This document shows, one piece after another, positions 1 to 9,161 of a stretch of 64,000 nucleotides of DNA; position 1 is the first letter of the stretch; each line of letters begins with the position of its first letter. The position numbers and the translations under genes are program-made. Source of the stretch: Lichina pygmaea (Eukaryota > Ascomycota > Lichinomycetes > Lichinales > Lichinaceae); the NCBI GenBank assembly GCA_963422465.1, contig OY730172.1:806001-870000 (forward strand), read 5' to 3'. The notes beneath the pieces were generated by a model. That model saw only the letters and a program-made list of their open reading frames with translations, was not told where the DNA came from and searched no databases.

Positions 1-2
1 GA

Positions 3-2369
3 TATCCGCTGCCAAATGCGAACGAATTGCGAGACAGGATCAGCCAAGCTACAATCTTTACCAAGCTGGACTTGAAAGGAGCATACAACCTGATACACAT
101 GAAAAAAGGAGAAGAATGGAAGACAGCCTTCAGAACCTGATACAGACACTACAAGTATCTGGTTATGCTATTCGGACTCACAAACGCACCAGCAACATGT
201 CAAGCATTGATCAACAACGTCATCAGAGCACACCTGGACCAAACAGCTATCACCTACCTGGACGACATTCTTGTCTACTCGAACACGCAACAGGAACATA
301 CTAAACATGTGAAGGATGTTCTACGATACCTACAAGAGGCAGGGCTCAAGCTCAACCTGAAGAAATGCGAGTTCAACAAACCGGAAGTTGAATTCCTCAG
401 ATACATCATAGGGATTGAAGGGATCAAGATTGACCCTGAGAAAATCAAAGTGATTCAGCAATAGCCAACACCGACATCAGTTAAGAACTACTCACAGATG
501 GCAACACCACTGACAGAACTCACGAAGAAGGACGTGGAGTACCGGTGGACGGAGAGACAACAAAAAGCATTCCAACAGCTCAAGGACACTTGCGCCAAGG
601 AACCAGTTCTCCTCAACTTCAAGACAGACCAACTGACACGAATCGAGACAGACACTTCAGATCAGGCAGTGGGAGCATGTCTATGCCAACAGGCAGACAG
701 CAAGTGGCACCCAGTTGCCTACTACTCACGAAAAATAACACAAGTGGAACGAAACTATGATATCCACGATAAAGAGCTACTGGCAGTTGTCAACGCACTT
801 GAACACTGGAGAGTGTACGCGGAAAGCAGTTCTGAACTCACTATTCTCACAGACCACAAGAATCTGACAACATTCACGACAACCAAGAAGCTGAACAGAT
901 GGCAAGTCAGATGGGCTGAACTCCTAGGGCAACACAAGTTCAAGATCTTGTACACCCCTGGACAAGACAATAGGAGAGCAGACGCACTAAGCCGACGAAA
1001 AAACCACATGGAAGATGATGAACACCAAGGAACGATCTTACAGCAGGACCAGCAAGGAAACCTGGTGCCCCAGCCACAGATCAACGAGCTCACAGCAGAA
1101 GACACTGAAGAACTAATAAGGAACTACCATGATAACCCAGCACACAGTCACCCAGGAATCTCCAAGACCACAGACCTTATCCAACAGGCAGGGAACAATG
1201 TTATTAACCTCTGACAACATGTCACAAACTACATCAGCAAGTGTCTACTATGCCAGAAAAACAAACATGGAAGACATAAGCCATACAGAGAAGGACACCC
1301 GAACACGATACCGAAAGGCCTGTGGGAAGACGTGTCAATGGACTTCATCACAAAGCTACCCAAGTCCAAAGACCCAGTCACAGGAATCACCTACGACTTG
1401 ATTATGGTGATAGTGGACAGATTCACAAAATATCTAATAGTGGTACCATTCAAGGAAACCCACACAGCAGAACAGTTGGGACACCTTTTACTGGACAGAT
1501 TGGTCAGAGACCACGGAGTTCTGATCACGATCATTACAGACAGAGATAAACTCTTCACATCCAACTACTGGAAGACAATCAGTGCAGCCATGGGAACAAA
1601 ACCCAAAATGTCTACAGCCTATCATCCACGAACTGACAGCCAGACGGAGCGAGCAAACCAAGTCCTGGAGACTTACTTACGGCATTACATCAACAAGACC
1701 CACAGCAATTAGGCACAGTTATTACCGGTGGCACAGCTGGCAATCAACCAGCACAGATCAGACTCAACAAAGGAATCACTATTTTTTGCCAATTTTGGAC
1801 GACATGCGAACATCGGGATGCCAAGCAGAGCTTCACCAAACGCGGAGAAAGCACTCCAACACGACAAGCTCCTACGACAAACACACACGATGATGAGGCA
1901 CTACCTTCAAGAGACCTCAGAAAGAATGCAACGTCAAATGGACAAGAAATCGAAAATGGCATCTCAACTAAAGAAGGGGGATAAAGTCTACCTCCTCACA
2001 AGAAATTGGAAAACAAAGAAACCAAGAACAAAGAAACTGGACCATGTCAAGGTCAGACCATTTTCAGTCGAAGAAAAAACTGGACCAGTCAACGTCAGAC
2101 TGCGACTACTGAGAGACGCTCGGGTACACCCAAACTTTCACATCTCAATGATTGAATTAGCCGACCAGAGCACACCCTTGCAGGAAACATTTCATTACCA
2201 ACCAGAAGAAGAACAGGAATTCAAGGCCAAACAGATCCTGAAGAGAAAAGATCAGCGATACCTTGTCAAGTGGAAAGACTACCCAGACTCAGAAAATACC
2301 TGGGAGCCACTCAGGAACCTCGCGAACTGCCAGCTCCTCCTGCAGCAGTTCCGGCAGGAGCAGGACTGA
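3..2369 (+). pseudogene. Ty3/gypsy copy A: degenerate pol (RT, RNase H, integrase, chromodomain), 5' end outside window
   Basis: One frame runs through the region with all pol domains in order. Reverse transcriptase carries the YLDD catalytic box near 255-270. RNase H starts with an ETDTSDQA-type motif near 645. Integrase has MDFITKLP, TDRDKLFTS and a TERANQ motif, and a chromodomain ([16 protein letters not shown]) lies at about 2220-2340. The frame is broken by TGA 138-140, TAG 462-464, TGA 1212-1214 and TAG 1710-1712. About 17 codons normally found between the end of RT and RNase H (the conserved QSFLGFANFYRRF stretch) are missing near 490. Gag, protease and the 5' LTR would lie left of the window. 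It is an immobile relic of the chromovirus group by family knowledge. Confidence 0.93.
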
Positions 2370-2496
2370 ACAGCTCAGCCTGCAGCGCGGACGCATCAAT
2401 GACTGTCGCCGACAAGTCTTCACCATCCACCTCCATTTCAGCAACAAGGCACTGGAGCTTCTTCTTTGCTCAACCCTCAGCACCCTCAAGAACCTT

Positions 2497-2811
2497 TCAC
2501 TTTCGGGACACACGAGCCTGCAGCTCGGCAAGCTGCTCGACAAGAGCATCCCGCTTGGCCTCATCAACAGCCAAATCCTCGCGAAGGTTATCCTGAGTCA
2601 TGTTCAGCGACTCCCAAGAAAGTGACACACAGGACTTTCCCTGACAAGTGCACTCAGCGCACTTCAACTTATCGTTGTCGTCAGACATTCGGAAGCAGGG
2701 CTTGTGGTTCAAAACACAGAAGTCACACGGAGCAAGCGACACGAAGTTATGATCACGGATCTGGGCTGCCAGTTGGTTTCGGTAAGCAGAGGCACGTGAT
2801 TTTGCAGACAT
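2497..2811 (-). CDS. Antisense Zn2Cys6-like + coiled-coil protein of gypsy copy A (104 aa)
   Basis: This intact ORF lies antisense to pol, between the pol stop and the 3' LTR. I start it at the ATG at 2811 (MSAKSRASAYR), which copy B shares, although the frame stays open a little further into the LTR. Cysteines are spaced C-x2-C-x6-C-x11-C-x2-C-x6-C, the Zn2Cys6 binuclear cluster pattern. A leucine/glutamate-rich stretch that should form a coiled coil follows (QDNLREDLAVDEAK, VEQLAELQARV). Copy B has an ORF of identical length with all six cysteines kept, although pol is broken in both copies. Basic residues typical of DNA-binding clusters are mostly absent between the first three cysteines (VLNHKP). 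Function is unknown; a regulator or nucleic-acid-binding accessory protein is an inference. Confidence 0.6.
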   Translation of the reverse strand: MSAKSRASAYRNQLAAQIRDHNFVSLAPCDFCVLNHKPCFRMSDDNDKLKCAECTCQGKSCVSLSWESLNMTQDNLREDLAVDEAKRDALVEQLAELQARVSRK

Positions 2812-2839
2812 ACTCAAGAATTCATCAGGACAATGAATG

Positions 2840-2855
2840 AAGGAGAGGAGGGTAG
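2840..2855 (+). other. Polypurine tract of gypsy copy A
   Basis: A purine-rich run (AAGGAGAGGAGGG, then TAG) lies directly before the TGTTAC start of the 3' LTR. This is where plus-strand priming occurs in LTR retrotransposons. Copy B has the same tract at 4757-4773. Confidence 0.7.
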
Positions 2856-3454
2856 TGTTACAACCCAGGGATGGGAGCCACTCATTTATAGGCAATCAGG
2901 CTGCGGGCCAGGCAAGAGGACACCATGGAAGTCAAGTGACCAACCAACAAGGGGTCACGTGACTGTCGAGACACACACGGGAGTCTCGACGCATGATGCA
3001 TGAAGCATCAAGACAATCTCACCAGTCTTGACGCATGATGCATGAAGCATCAAGACAATCTCACCAGTCTCGACACATGATGCATGAAGCATTGAGACAA
3101 TCTCACCAGTCTCAACGCAGGGTGCATAACATGGTGGGACTGTCAAGACAATCTCACCTGTCTCGACGTCAAGACTGTCAAGATAATCTTGATTGTCTCG
3201 ACAGGCCAGCACTATATAGTCCGGCGATAGTTCCCTTATGGAACGATTGTCTTCAACTCATGTTGTGATCCAGACAACTAGATCTACTTCAATACAATCC
3301 TTTGTACAAAGCCATTGATCAGGTGTCACCACCACCACGTTCCACCAAACCCCTTCGCACTCCTTGACACTCCTCTCCTGCGAGAACCAACCCGCCTTCC
3401 GCCTCTCGCCCTAATCCTATACTCGGATAGGACGGTACGGTACGGACCGCAACA
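2856..3454 (+). repeat. 3' LTR of gypsy copy A (599 bp)
   Basis: The LTR starts TGTTAC and ends GCAACA (TG...CA termini). It is clearly homologous over its full length to 4774-5375. It contains a TATA box (CTATATAG, about 3212-3219) and a 42-bp minisatellite. Immediately after its end the sequence resumes in the middle of an integrase gene of the same family, so this LTR closes an element nested inside copy B. Confidence 0.9.
2983..3108 (+). repeat. 42-bp minisatellite inside the LTR, 3 units
   Basis: Three near-identical 42-bp units (2983-3024, 3025-3066, 3067-3108) begin GTCTCGACGCATGATGC and end CAATCTCACCA. Degenerate further units continue to about 3200. The homologous LTR of copy B has the same region in a more diverged form (about 4940-5110). 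The units lie upstream of the LTR TATA box, in the U3 position. Confidence 0.85.
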
Positions 3455-4324
3455 ACTGACAGAGACAAACTCTTCACATCCAACTACTGGAAAACAATCA
3501 GTGCAGCCATGGGAACAAAACCCAAAATGTTTACAGTCTATCACCCACAAACTGACAGCCAGACAGAGCGAGCAAACCAAGTCCTGGAGACTTATTTGCG
3601 GCATTACATCAACCAGACCTACAGCAATTGGGTACAGCTATTACTAGTGGCACAGCTGGCAATTAACCAGCACAGATCAGACTCAACAAAGGAATCACTA
3701 TTCTTTGCTAATTTTGGGCAACACGCAAATATCAGAATGCCAAGCAGAGCTTCACCAAACACAGAGAAAGCACTCCAGCATGACAAGCTCCTACAAAAAA
3801 CACACATAATGATAAGGCACTACCTTCAAGAAACCTCAGAAAAGATGCAACGCCAAATAGACAAAAAATCAAAAATAGCACCTCAGCTGAAGAAGGGGGA
3901 TAAAGTCTACCTCCTCACAAAAAATTGGAAAACAAAAAAGCTAAAGATGAAGAAACTTGACAATATCAAGGTCAGACTATTTTCAGTCAAAGAGAAAACA
4001 GGACTAGTCAATGTCAAGATACGACTACCAAGGGATGCCAGAGTCTATCCAAACTTTCATATATCAATGATTGAACCAGCCGACCAGAGTACACCCTTGC
4101 AGGAAACATTTCATTATCAACCAGAGGAAGAACAAGAGTTCGAAGTTGAACAGATCCTGGCAGGAAAGATCAGCAATACCTTGTCAAGTGGAAAGGATAC
4201 CCAGACTCGGAAAATACCTGGGAACCACTCAAGAACCTCGCGAACTGCCAGCTTCTTCTGCGACAGTATCAGCAGGAGCAGGACCAAACAGCTCAGCCTG
4301 CAGGAGAGATATGTCAATGACTGA
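3455..4324 (+). pseudogene. Ty3/gypsy copy B: 3' half of integrase plus chromodomain, interrupted by copy A
   Basis: The sequence begins exactly after the copy A LTR, at the point matching copy A position about 1536 (integrase, just before DKLFTS). It continues through the TERANQ motif and the integrase C-terminus. The frame is open where copy A has a TAG (NWVQLL is intact), so it decayed independently. A 1-bp deletion near 4165 relative to copy A shifts the chromodomain out of frame, leaving an unrelated tail. The upstream half of B is expected to lie left of copy A's 5' LTR, outside the window. Confidence 0.9.
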
Positions 4325-4414
4325 TCAAGTCAAATCCTCGCCATCTGACTCTATCTCTTTCACCAGACACTGAAGCTTCTTCCTCACACAGACCTCAGCG
4401 TCTTCCAACACCTT

Positions 4415-4729
4415 TCACTTCCAAGACAGACGAACTTGCACTGCAGCAAGCTGTTTGAAGAGTGCGTCGTGTGTTACCTCTTCAGCGGCCACATCCTCGC
4501 GAAGATTATCTTGGGTTATGTTCAACGACTCCCAAGAAAGCAACACACAGGACTTCCCACAACAAGTGCATTCAGCGCACTTCAACTTATCGTTGTCGTC
4601 AGACATTTGGAAACAGGGCTTGTGGTTCAAAACACAGAAGTCACACAGAGCAAGCGACACAAAGTTATGATCACAGATCTGGGCTGCCAGTTGTTTTCGG
4701 TAAGCAGAGGCATGTGATTTTGCAGACAT
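4415..4729 (-). CDS. Antisense Zn2Cys6-like + coiled-coil protein of gypsy copy B (104 aa)
   Basis: This is the orthologue of the ORF at 2497-2811, with the same length, the same ATG (MSAKSHASAYR) and the same place between pol and LTR. All six cysteines are retained in C-x2-C-x6-C-x11-C-x2-C-x6-C spacing, and two additional cysteines appear (R to C, Q to C). Most replacements relative to copy A (P to L, S to L, R to Q, R to C) are explained by C-to-T or G-to-A transitions. No stop has appeared, although the adjacent chromodomain is frameshifted. Function is not known. Confidence 0.58.
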   Translation of the reverse strand: MSAKSHASAYRKQLAAQICDHNFVSLALCDFCVLNHKPCFQMSDDNDKLKCAECTCCGKSCVLLSWESLNITQDNLREDVAAEEVTHDALFKQLAAVQVRLSWK

Positions 4730-4773
4730 ACTCAAGAATTCATCAGGATGATGAATAAAGGAGAGGAGGGTAG

Positions 4774-5375
4774 TGTTACGATCCCTGGGATGGGAGCCAC
4801 TTATTTATAAGTAATCAGGCTGTGGGCCAGGCAAGAGGACACTATGGAAAGTCAAGTGACCAAACTGACAAAGGGTCACGTGACTGTCGAGACAAACAGG
4901 TGGCTTGACACAGCATGCATGAAGCATCAAGACAATCTCACCAGTCTCGATGCAGAGTGCAGGAAGTATCAAGACAATCTCACCTGTCTTGACACAGCGT
5001 GCATGAAGCGTCAAGACAATCTCACCTGTCTCGACGCAGGGTGTATAACATGGTGGGACTGTCAAGACAATCTCACCCGTCTTGACGTCAAGACTGTCAA
5101 GACAATCTTGATTGTCTCGACAGGCCAGCACTATATAGTCCGGTGATAGTTCCCTTATGGAACAATTGTCTTCAACTTATGTTGTGATCCAGACAACTAG
5201 ATCTACTTCAATACAATCCTTTTGTACGAAGCCATTGATCAGGTGTCACCACCACCACGTTCCACCAAACCCCTTCGTGCTCCTTGACACTCCTCTCCTG
5301 CGAGAACCAACCCACCTTCCGTATCTCACCCTTAATCCTATACTCAGTTAGGACGGCACGGTACAGACTGCAACA
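4774..5375 (+). repeat. 3' LTR of gypsy copy B (602 bp)
   Basis: The LTR runs from TGTTACG to GCAACA and is homologous throughout to 2856-3454 with scattered transitions. Its TATA box (CTATATAG) is at about 5131-5138, and a polypurine tract precedes it. The five bases after it are AAATT (5376-5380), the expected target duplication if B's 5' end can be found upstream. Confidence 0.9.
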
Positions 5376-5632
5376 AAATTACTTGTCAAGTGGCAAGAGA
5401 AGAGAAGGCCAAAAAAGCTGCAATTGTGAAAGCTAATAGGGAGGCCAAAAAGCAGGCAGCAGGAAAGGAGAAGGTCCAGGGAGGCTCAGAGACTGTTGAG
5501 GAGTCTTCTCCACCAAGCAAGGAAACTCCTATCATTGAAGATGACGAAGATAAGTGGAGCTCTGAGGAGGAGGCTTCTAAACTGACTTCACGTGGTCGAG
5601 TCTTGAAGAAGCCATCACGCTTTGTACACTAG
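5376..5632 (+). pseudogene. C-terminal fragment of a probable DNA transposon (Fot/pogo-like) transposase
   Basis: An open frame with no start of its own runs directly from the end of LTR B to a TAG at 5630-5632. It is Lys/Ala-rich (REEKAKKAAIVKANREAKK), then acidic, and ends in RGRVLKKPSRF. That composition and ending resemble the tails of fungal pogo/Fot-family DDE transposases (family knowledge, not verified by search). If correct, gypsy copy B inserted into a transposase gene. It could instead be the tail of an unrelated basic protein. Confidence 0.4.
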
Positions 5633-5735
5633 ACTTCTATTGTTCACTATCTCTTCTATACATACTATTCTATCATATATCCAAGTTTGAGATAGTTCTG
5701 ACAAATATCTATTAAGTTATTCAACTTTTCCTTGA

Positions 5736-5790
5736 GGGGGTGCTTGGTCGCTCAACCGAGCGTTAGGTGATAACGAGCGTCACGTGATCG
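5736..5790. repeat. Candidate terminal inverted repeat of a Fot/pogo-type element
   Basis: The segment GGGGGTGCTTGGTCGCTC followed by AACCGAGCG, then TCACGTGA, has the look of Fot/pogo-type terminal repeats. Its distance from the transposase-like stop (about 100 bp) fits a 3' end. The partner repeat would lie left of the window, so this cannot be confirmed here. Confidence 0.35.
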
Positions 5791-5806
5791 ACTACGGTAC
5801 GTAACT

Positions 5807-5818
5807 ACGTACCGCAAC
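5807..5818 (+). repeat. Target-site duplication, left side of the LINE
   Basis: ACGTACCGCAAC here is repeated exactly at 13888-13899. The two copies bracket the LINE sequence and its nested gypsy insertion. A 12-bp duplication is in the usual range for target-primed reverse transcription. Confidence 0.85.
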
Positions 5819-7109
5819 GAAAAATGACACCACTCCCACTGTACGAAGGAGACCGCCCCGACTTTGCGGGCTTCCTTGATTTAGTACAGACGCAATTAGA
5901 ACCTTTAAGACTTAATGCAACTGCGAAGAACCCCGACAAACCCTTGTACGATTCGGTGGCAGTACACCGGTTCCTCGGCAATGTCGAGCGAGCGATCGGC
6001 GGCCTGGTGGTGCGGGCGACTGAAGCCTTGGAGGGCACCCACCGAATGACGATAAAGGCTCTCGGTGATGTTGACCAACAACTAAAGAACATTGAATCAA
6101 CAGTTCAGCAAAAGAAGACATATGCACAGGCAGTGCAGGAGGCCCCGGGCCCACACCCGTGCACTCACAACACCAACACCGTGCCCACCGAAGTCCTTGC
6201 CAGGTGACACAAGCGAGAGGCCTCATGATTGGAGGCACGTCACCTCCGGGAGGTTGTGGCCAGGGTGGAAGACCTGGTGGAGGCTTCAGGCTTCCGGGTT
6301 GTCCCCCCCCCCCCAGCAACTCAAGCAGTGGCTGGAGCAAACTGGCCACTTCACAGAGGGAGACAGGAGCTGTGTGCTCTCGCTGTACCGGCACCCCAGT
6401 GGGGATGTGTCAGTCCTGGTGGAGACAGAGGCCAGGCACCAGAGGCTGGAAGAGGACAGTGGCTGGTTGACCTGCTTTGCACCATCAGCACAGATAGTCC
6501 AGTGATGTTACCAGGTGCTAGTCCACAGAGTTTGTACAAAGGATGTGGACACCAGCAACCAGGTCAATATTGTCAAAACATTGCAGAAGGAAAATAGGGT
6601 CCTGCACTCCAAGCTGAAGCTGGTTGGAGCCCGCTGGCTGAAGTCAGCACATTCTAAGACCAGGTCTTCCCTGATCTTGGAGCTTGCTGATGTGCGGGCA
6701 GTGAACACACTGATAGACAAGGGCTTTTTGGTTGGCTTGCAGTTTCATACCTGCAACACCTTCCATCAAGCACTCTGTCTCACTCAGTGCTTTCACTGCC
6801 AGCAGTACAGCCACATGGCAAAACAGTGCAAAGCTTGAGTGTGCTGCGCTCACTGCACAGAGGCCCATGACACTAAAGTCTGCAAGGTAATGACACTAAA
6901 GTCTGCAAGGTACAGTAACAACAGAAGTGTGTGGTGTGCAGGGAGGCCCACAAGACGTGGTCCTCAGAGTGCTGGGTACAGGCAGGGGCCTTACAGAGAA
7001 TCCAGCAGCTACAGGATATCCTTCCTCTTTGTTTTGTGGTGCAGACCCCCACAGAGCCACAGAAGCCCACAGAGCCACAGAAGCCCACACAGCCACAGCT
7101 GGCACCAAG
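5819..7109 (+). pseudogene. LINE (Tad-like) ORF1/gag, 5' part, frameshifted
   Basis: The element begins five bases before an ATG at 5824. The product has an N-terminal region ending in a KTYAQAVQEAPG motif, a coiled region, a conserved CTKDVDTSNQ-type segment and three CCHC zinc knuckles (about 6790-6990). The first reads CFHCQQYSHMAKQC, the second CAHCTEAHDTKVC, and the third has the form C-x2-C-x4-H-x5-C. This is the known layout of fungal Tad-clade ORF1 RNA-binding proteins. Stops occur at 6205-6207, in the following 30 bases, near 6503 and at 6836-6838. A C-run at about 6303-6313 shifts the frame, and a 23-bp direct duplication sits near 6868-6913. ORF1 continues after the gypsy insertion at 13478. 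Confidence 0.82.
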
Positions 7110-7114
7110 TGTTG
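7110..7114 (+). repeat. 5-bp target-site duplication TGTTG, left
   Basis: TGTTG here and at 13473-13477 flank the 7115-13472 element exactly, as expected for Ty3/gypsy integrase. Confidence 0.95.
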
Positions 7115-7171
7115 TGTTAAGGCCCAGGCCGGAACGGCTGAGCTGACCGAAGCGAGTGTACAGAGGTACAC

Positions 7172-7308
7172 GGAACAATGTTCACCCGACCCGGTGGACG
7201 AGGTGGACGATGTGTAACCAGCTCGTCCAGCTCGTCCACAGGAACAATGTTCACCCGACCCGGTGGACGAGGTGGACGATGTGTAACCAGCTCGTCCAGC
7301 TCGTCCAC
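7172..7308 (+). repeat. Tandem 69-bp LTR duplication, each unit with a 17-bp inverted repeat
   Basis: Unit 1 pairs 7194-7210 with 7223-7239 (16 of 17 bases) around a 12-base loop. Unit 2 repeats this at 7263-7279 and 7292-7308. The same structure is present in the 3' LTR from 13117. Confidence 0.88.
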
Positions 7309-7356
7309 GCAGAAAGCTGATACCCCTCGGGAGGACCCCCCCCCCTCAGGCTCCTG

Positions 7357-7364
7357 TATATAAG
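7357..7364 (+). promoter_or_regulatory. TATA box of the LTR promoter
   Basis: TATATAAG lies in the 5' LTR, with the same octamer in the 3' LTR at about 13302-13309. It is the likely promoter for the genomic transcript of the element. Confidence 0.7.
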
Positions 7365-7527
7365 AACCCAGATAGCCGGAGAGAATAGCTCTCCAGGCTG
7401 AACGCACATTACGAGCGACAATAGCAAGAGAGTTACCCTACTTGCTATTCATCTATTGAGTCCCTGCCCTCCTCGGTCGAAGACAGGACCACCCATATTC
7501 TGTGTGAACGTGGACTGGCCTTTAACA

Positions 7528-7537
7528 GTTTCAGCCT
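7528..7537 (+). other. Candidate primer-binding site, possibly self-priming
   Basis: The ten bases after the 5' LTR (GTTTCAGCCT) do not look like a tRNA 3'-end complement starting TGG. They are complementary, apart from one extra T, to AGGCTGAAC at 7395-7403, close to the expected RNA 5' end. This is the arrangement of self-priming Tf1/sushi-group elements. Confidence 0.4.
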
Positions 7538-7565
7538 CTAACACATAGGACACCAGCTCAATACG

Positions 7566-9110
7566 ATGGCAGATCCACGCAGCCCTACCCCTTCGCAGGC
7601 AGGCCAAGCCCGGGCTGCGCCTCAGGCGCAAGCCCAGGAACCACCTGTCCCTACCACCCTCACCTTACCTCCAAAGCTGTTGAAGGTAGGTACGCCGAAG
7701 AGGTACGATGGATCACGAGGGGGATTGGAATTATTCTTCTCTCAGCTTGAGCTTTACTACGGATTCAACGCCGCACAATTCCCTACGGAACAGGAGAAGG
7801 TGCTGTTCGCAGCTTCCTACCTGGACGGACCGACATTTGCCTGGTTTAATGTCTACCTACGAGACTTCCTCGACAACAAGGAAGATCCCTCTAGCATGGA
7901 GACCATGACACGGCAGATCATTGGGAGATTCTCTACCTTCAAGACCCAGATGAAGAAGACCTTCGGGGTCATTGATGAAGAACAAGATGCGGAACGAAAG
8001 CTCCAAGCACTACGGCAGACAGGGTCAGCATCAGACTTCGCGGCGAAGTTCCAACAGCTGTCAGTGAGGACACAATGGGGAGACAGTGCCTTGACGGCAC
8101 TATTCTACCAAGCTCTCAAGGAACAAGTCAAGGATGACATCGCACGAGGAGACTGACCCACCGACCTCGAGGATATGATCGACACGGCGGTACGCATCGA
8201 CGACCGACAGTTTGAACGAGAACTCGAGAAGTGAGGCAAGCATGCAAGGCCATGGGGCAAAAAGACAGCGCCAGCACAAGACAAGTACGGCTTGACACCC
8301 ATGGAGATCGATGCAACAACACCACAGGCAACAAAGAAGAAAGAAACACGGAAGTGTTACAATTGCCAGAAGGTAGGACACCTCGCAGCCAACTGCCAAA
8401 GCAAGAAGAAGAAAGAAGGCAAGGGTAAGCAGTTGAATGCCACCGGTGCCTGGAAAGGCAAGGGTATTCAGGAGCCACCGAGGGCCCCCAGAGGCACGCT
8501 ACCCATGAACCGGTCAGAAGCAACACTCCTCGGACAGGAGGACAATCTCAGACAGCACATCGAAAGACTGGAGAACGATCTGCAGAGGTCACTGGAGGAC
8601 CTGCACGCAATCCAAGACCAGATCGATAAGGTTCATTGGGAGGATGACCTGATCTCCGAATTCGACACAACAGACTACGAGATTGACATAACCGGCATGC
8701 CACCAGTTCCCGAGACACCACTACTCCGACGACAGGATGTGACCTTGTCGGAGGACGGCGAAGCAAGAGTGACGCGATGGGTGGACGACACCATCAGCAT
8801 CTCACAGCCCCGAGACATCGCAGCGCAAGTGGACCTTCACCAGGCTACGACACCAGCCTGCGGACGTCCTTATTGGAAAGGATGTGAGGACCACCACTGC
8901 AAGGAACATCTCCTAGAGAAAAGGAGAAGGCACTACTTCCCTGGCCCAGAATACCACAAGAAAGCCTGGAGCATCAAGCACCAGCTAAGCCAGCAAGGGA
9001 AAGAACACGATGATTGCGGAGAAGACGCATGGGAGCTATGCTTCACCGAAAAATGCGAAAGACACGCGGCAGAACGCCAGGCTCAGGGTCTTGGTTGTTC
9101 AAAAAACTAG
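7566..9110 (+). pseudogene. gag: gag of the second-family gypsy element (two internal stops)
   Basis: The frame starts at the ATG at 7566 and ends at TAG 9108-9110. A capsid-like domain (retrotransposon-gag type, with FFSQLELYY and FAASYLDGPTFAWF) is followed by one zinc knuckle, CYNCQKVGHLAANC, near 8355-8400. A predicted coiled coil (LRQHIERLENDLQRSLEDL) and a Cys/His-rich tail complete it. TGA at 8154-8156 and TGA at 8232-8234 interrupt the frame; both are one transition from a sense codon. The intact protein would form the particle and package the RNA. The stop is preceded directly by a slippery heptamer leading into pol. Confidence 0.9.
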
Positions 9111-9161
9111 CAGTGCTCTTCAAATCCGGAGTCGGAAGAGCAGGCAAGACAACACTCCGGA
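9101..9161 (+). promoter_or_regulatory. -1 programmed ribosomal frameshift signal (A AAA AAC + H-type pseudoknot) at the gag stop
   Basis: The heptamer AAAAAAC (9101-9107) is in the correct gag phase (xxA AAA AAC) and is followed at once by the gag TAG. After a 6-base spacer, TGCTCTTC (9114-9121) pairs perfectly with GAAGAGCA (9135-9142). The loop bases TCCGGAG (9125-9131) pair with CTCCGGA (9155-9161), giving an H-type pseudoknot with loops of 3, 3 and 12 bases. Pol lies in the -1 frame, as this signal requires. Confidence 0.75.

Larger units (their letters stand above)
7115..7527 (+). repeat. 5' LTR of the second-family gypsy element (413 bp)
   Basis: The LTR begins TGTTAAGG and ends CTTTAACA. 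It contains a tandem 69-bp duplication (7172-7240, 7241-7308), each half folding into a long hairpin. It also has a run of ten C and a TATA box (TATATAAG, 7357-7364). The U3-R boundary probably lies 30-40 bases after the TATA box. Confidence 0.95.

Noticed and set aside
2983-3108. Regular 42-bp repeats suggesting a CRISPR array
   Set aside because: Units are contiguous with no unique spacers and lie inside a eukaryotic LTR, so this is a minisatellite.
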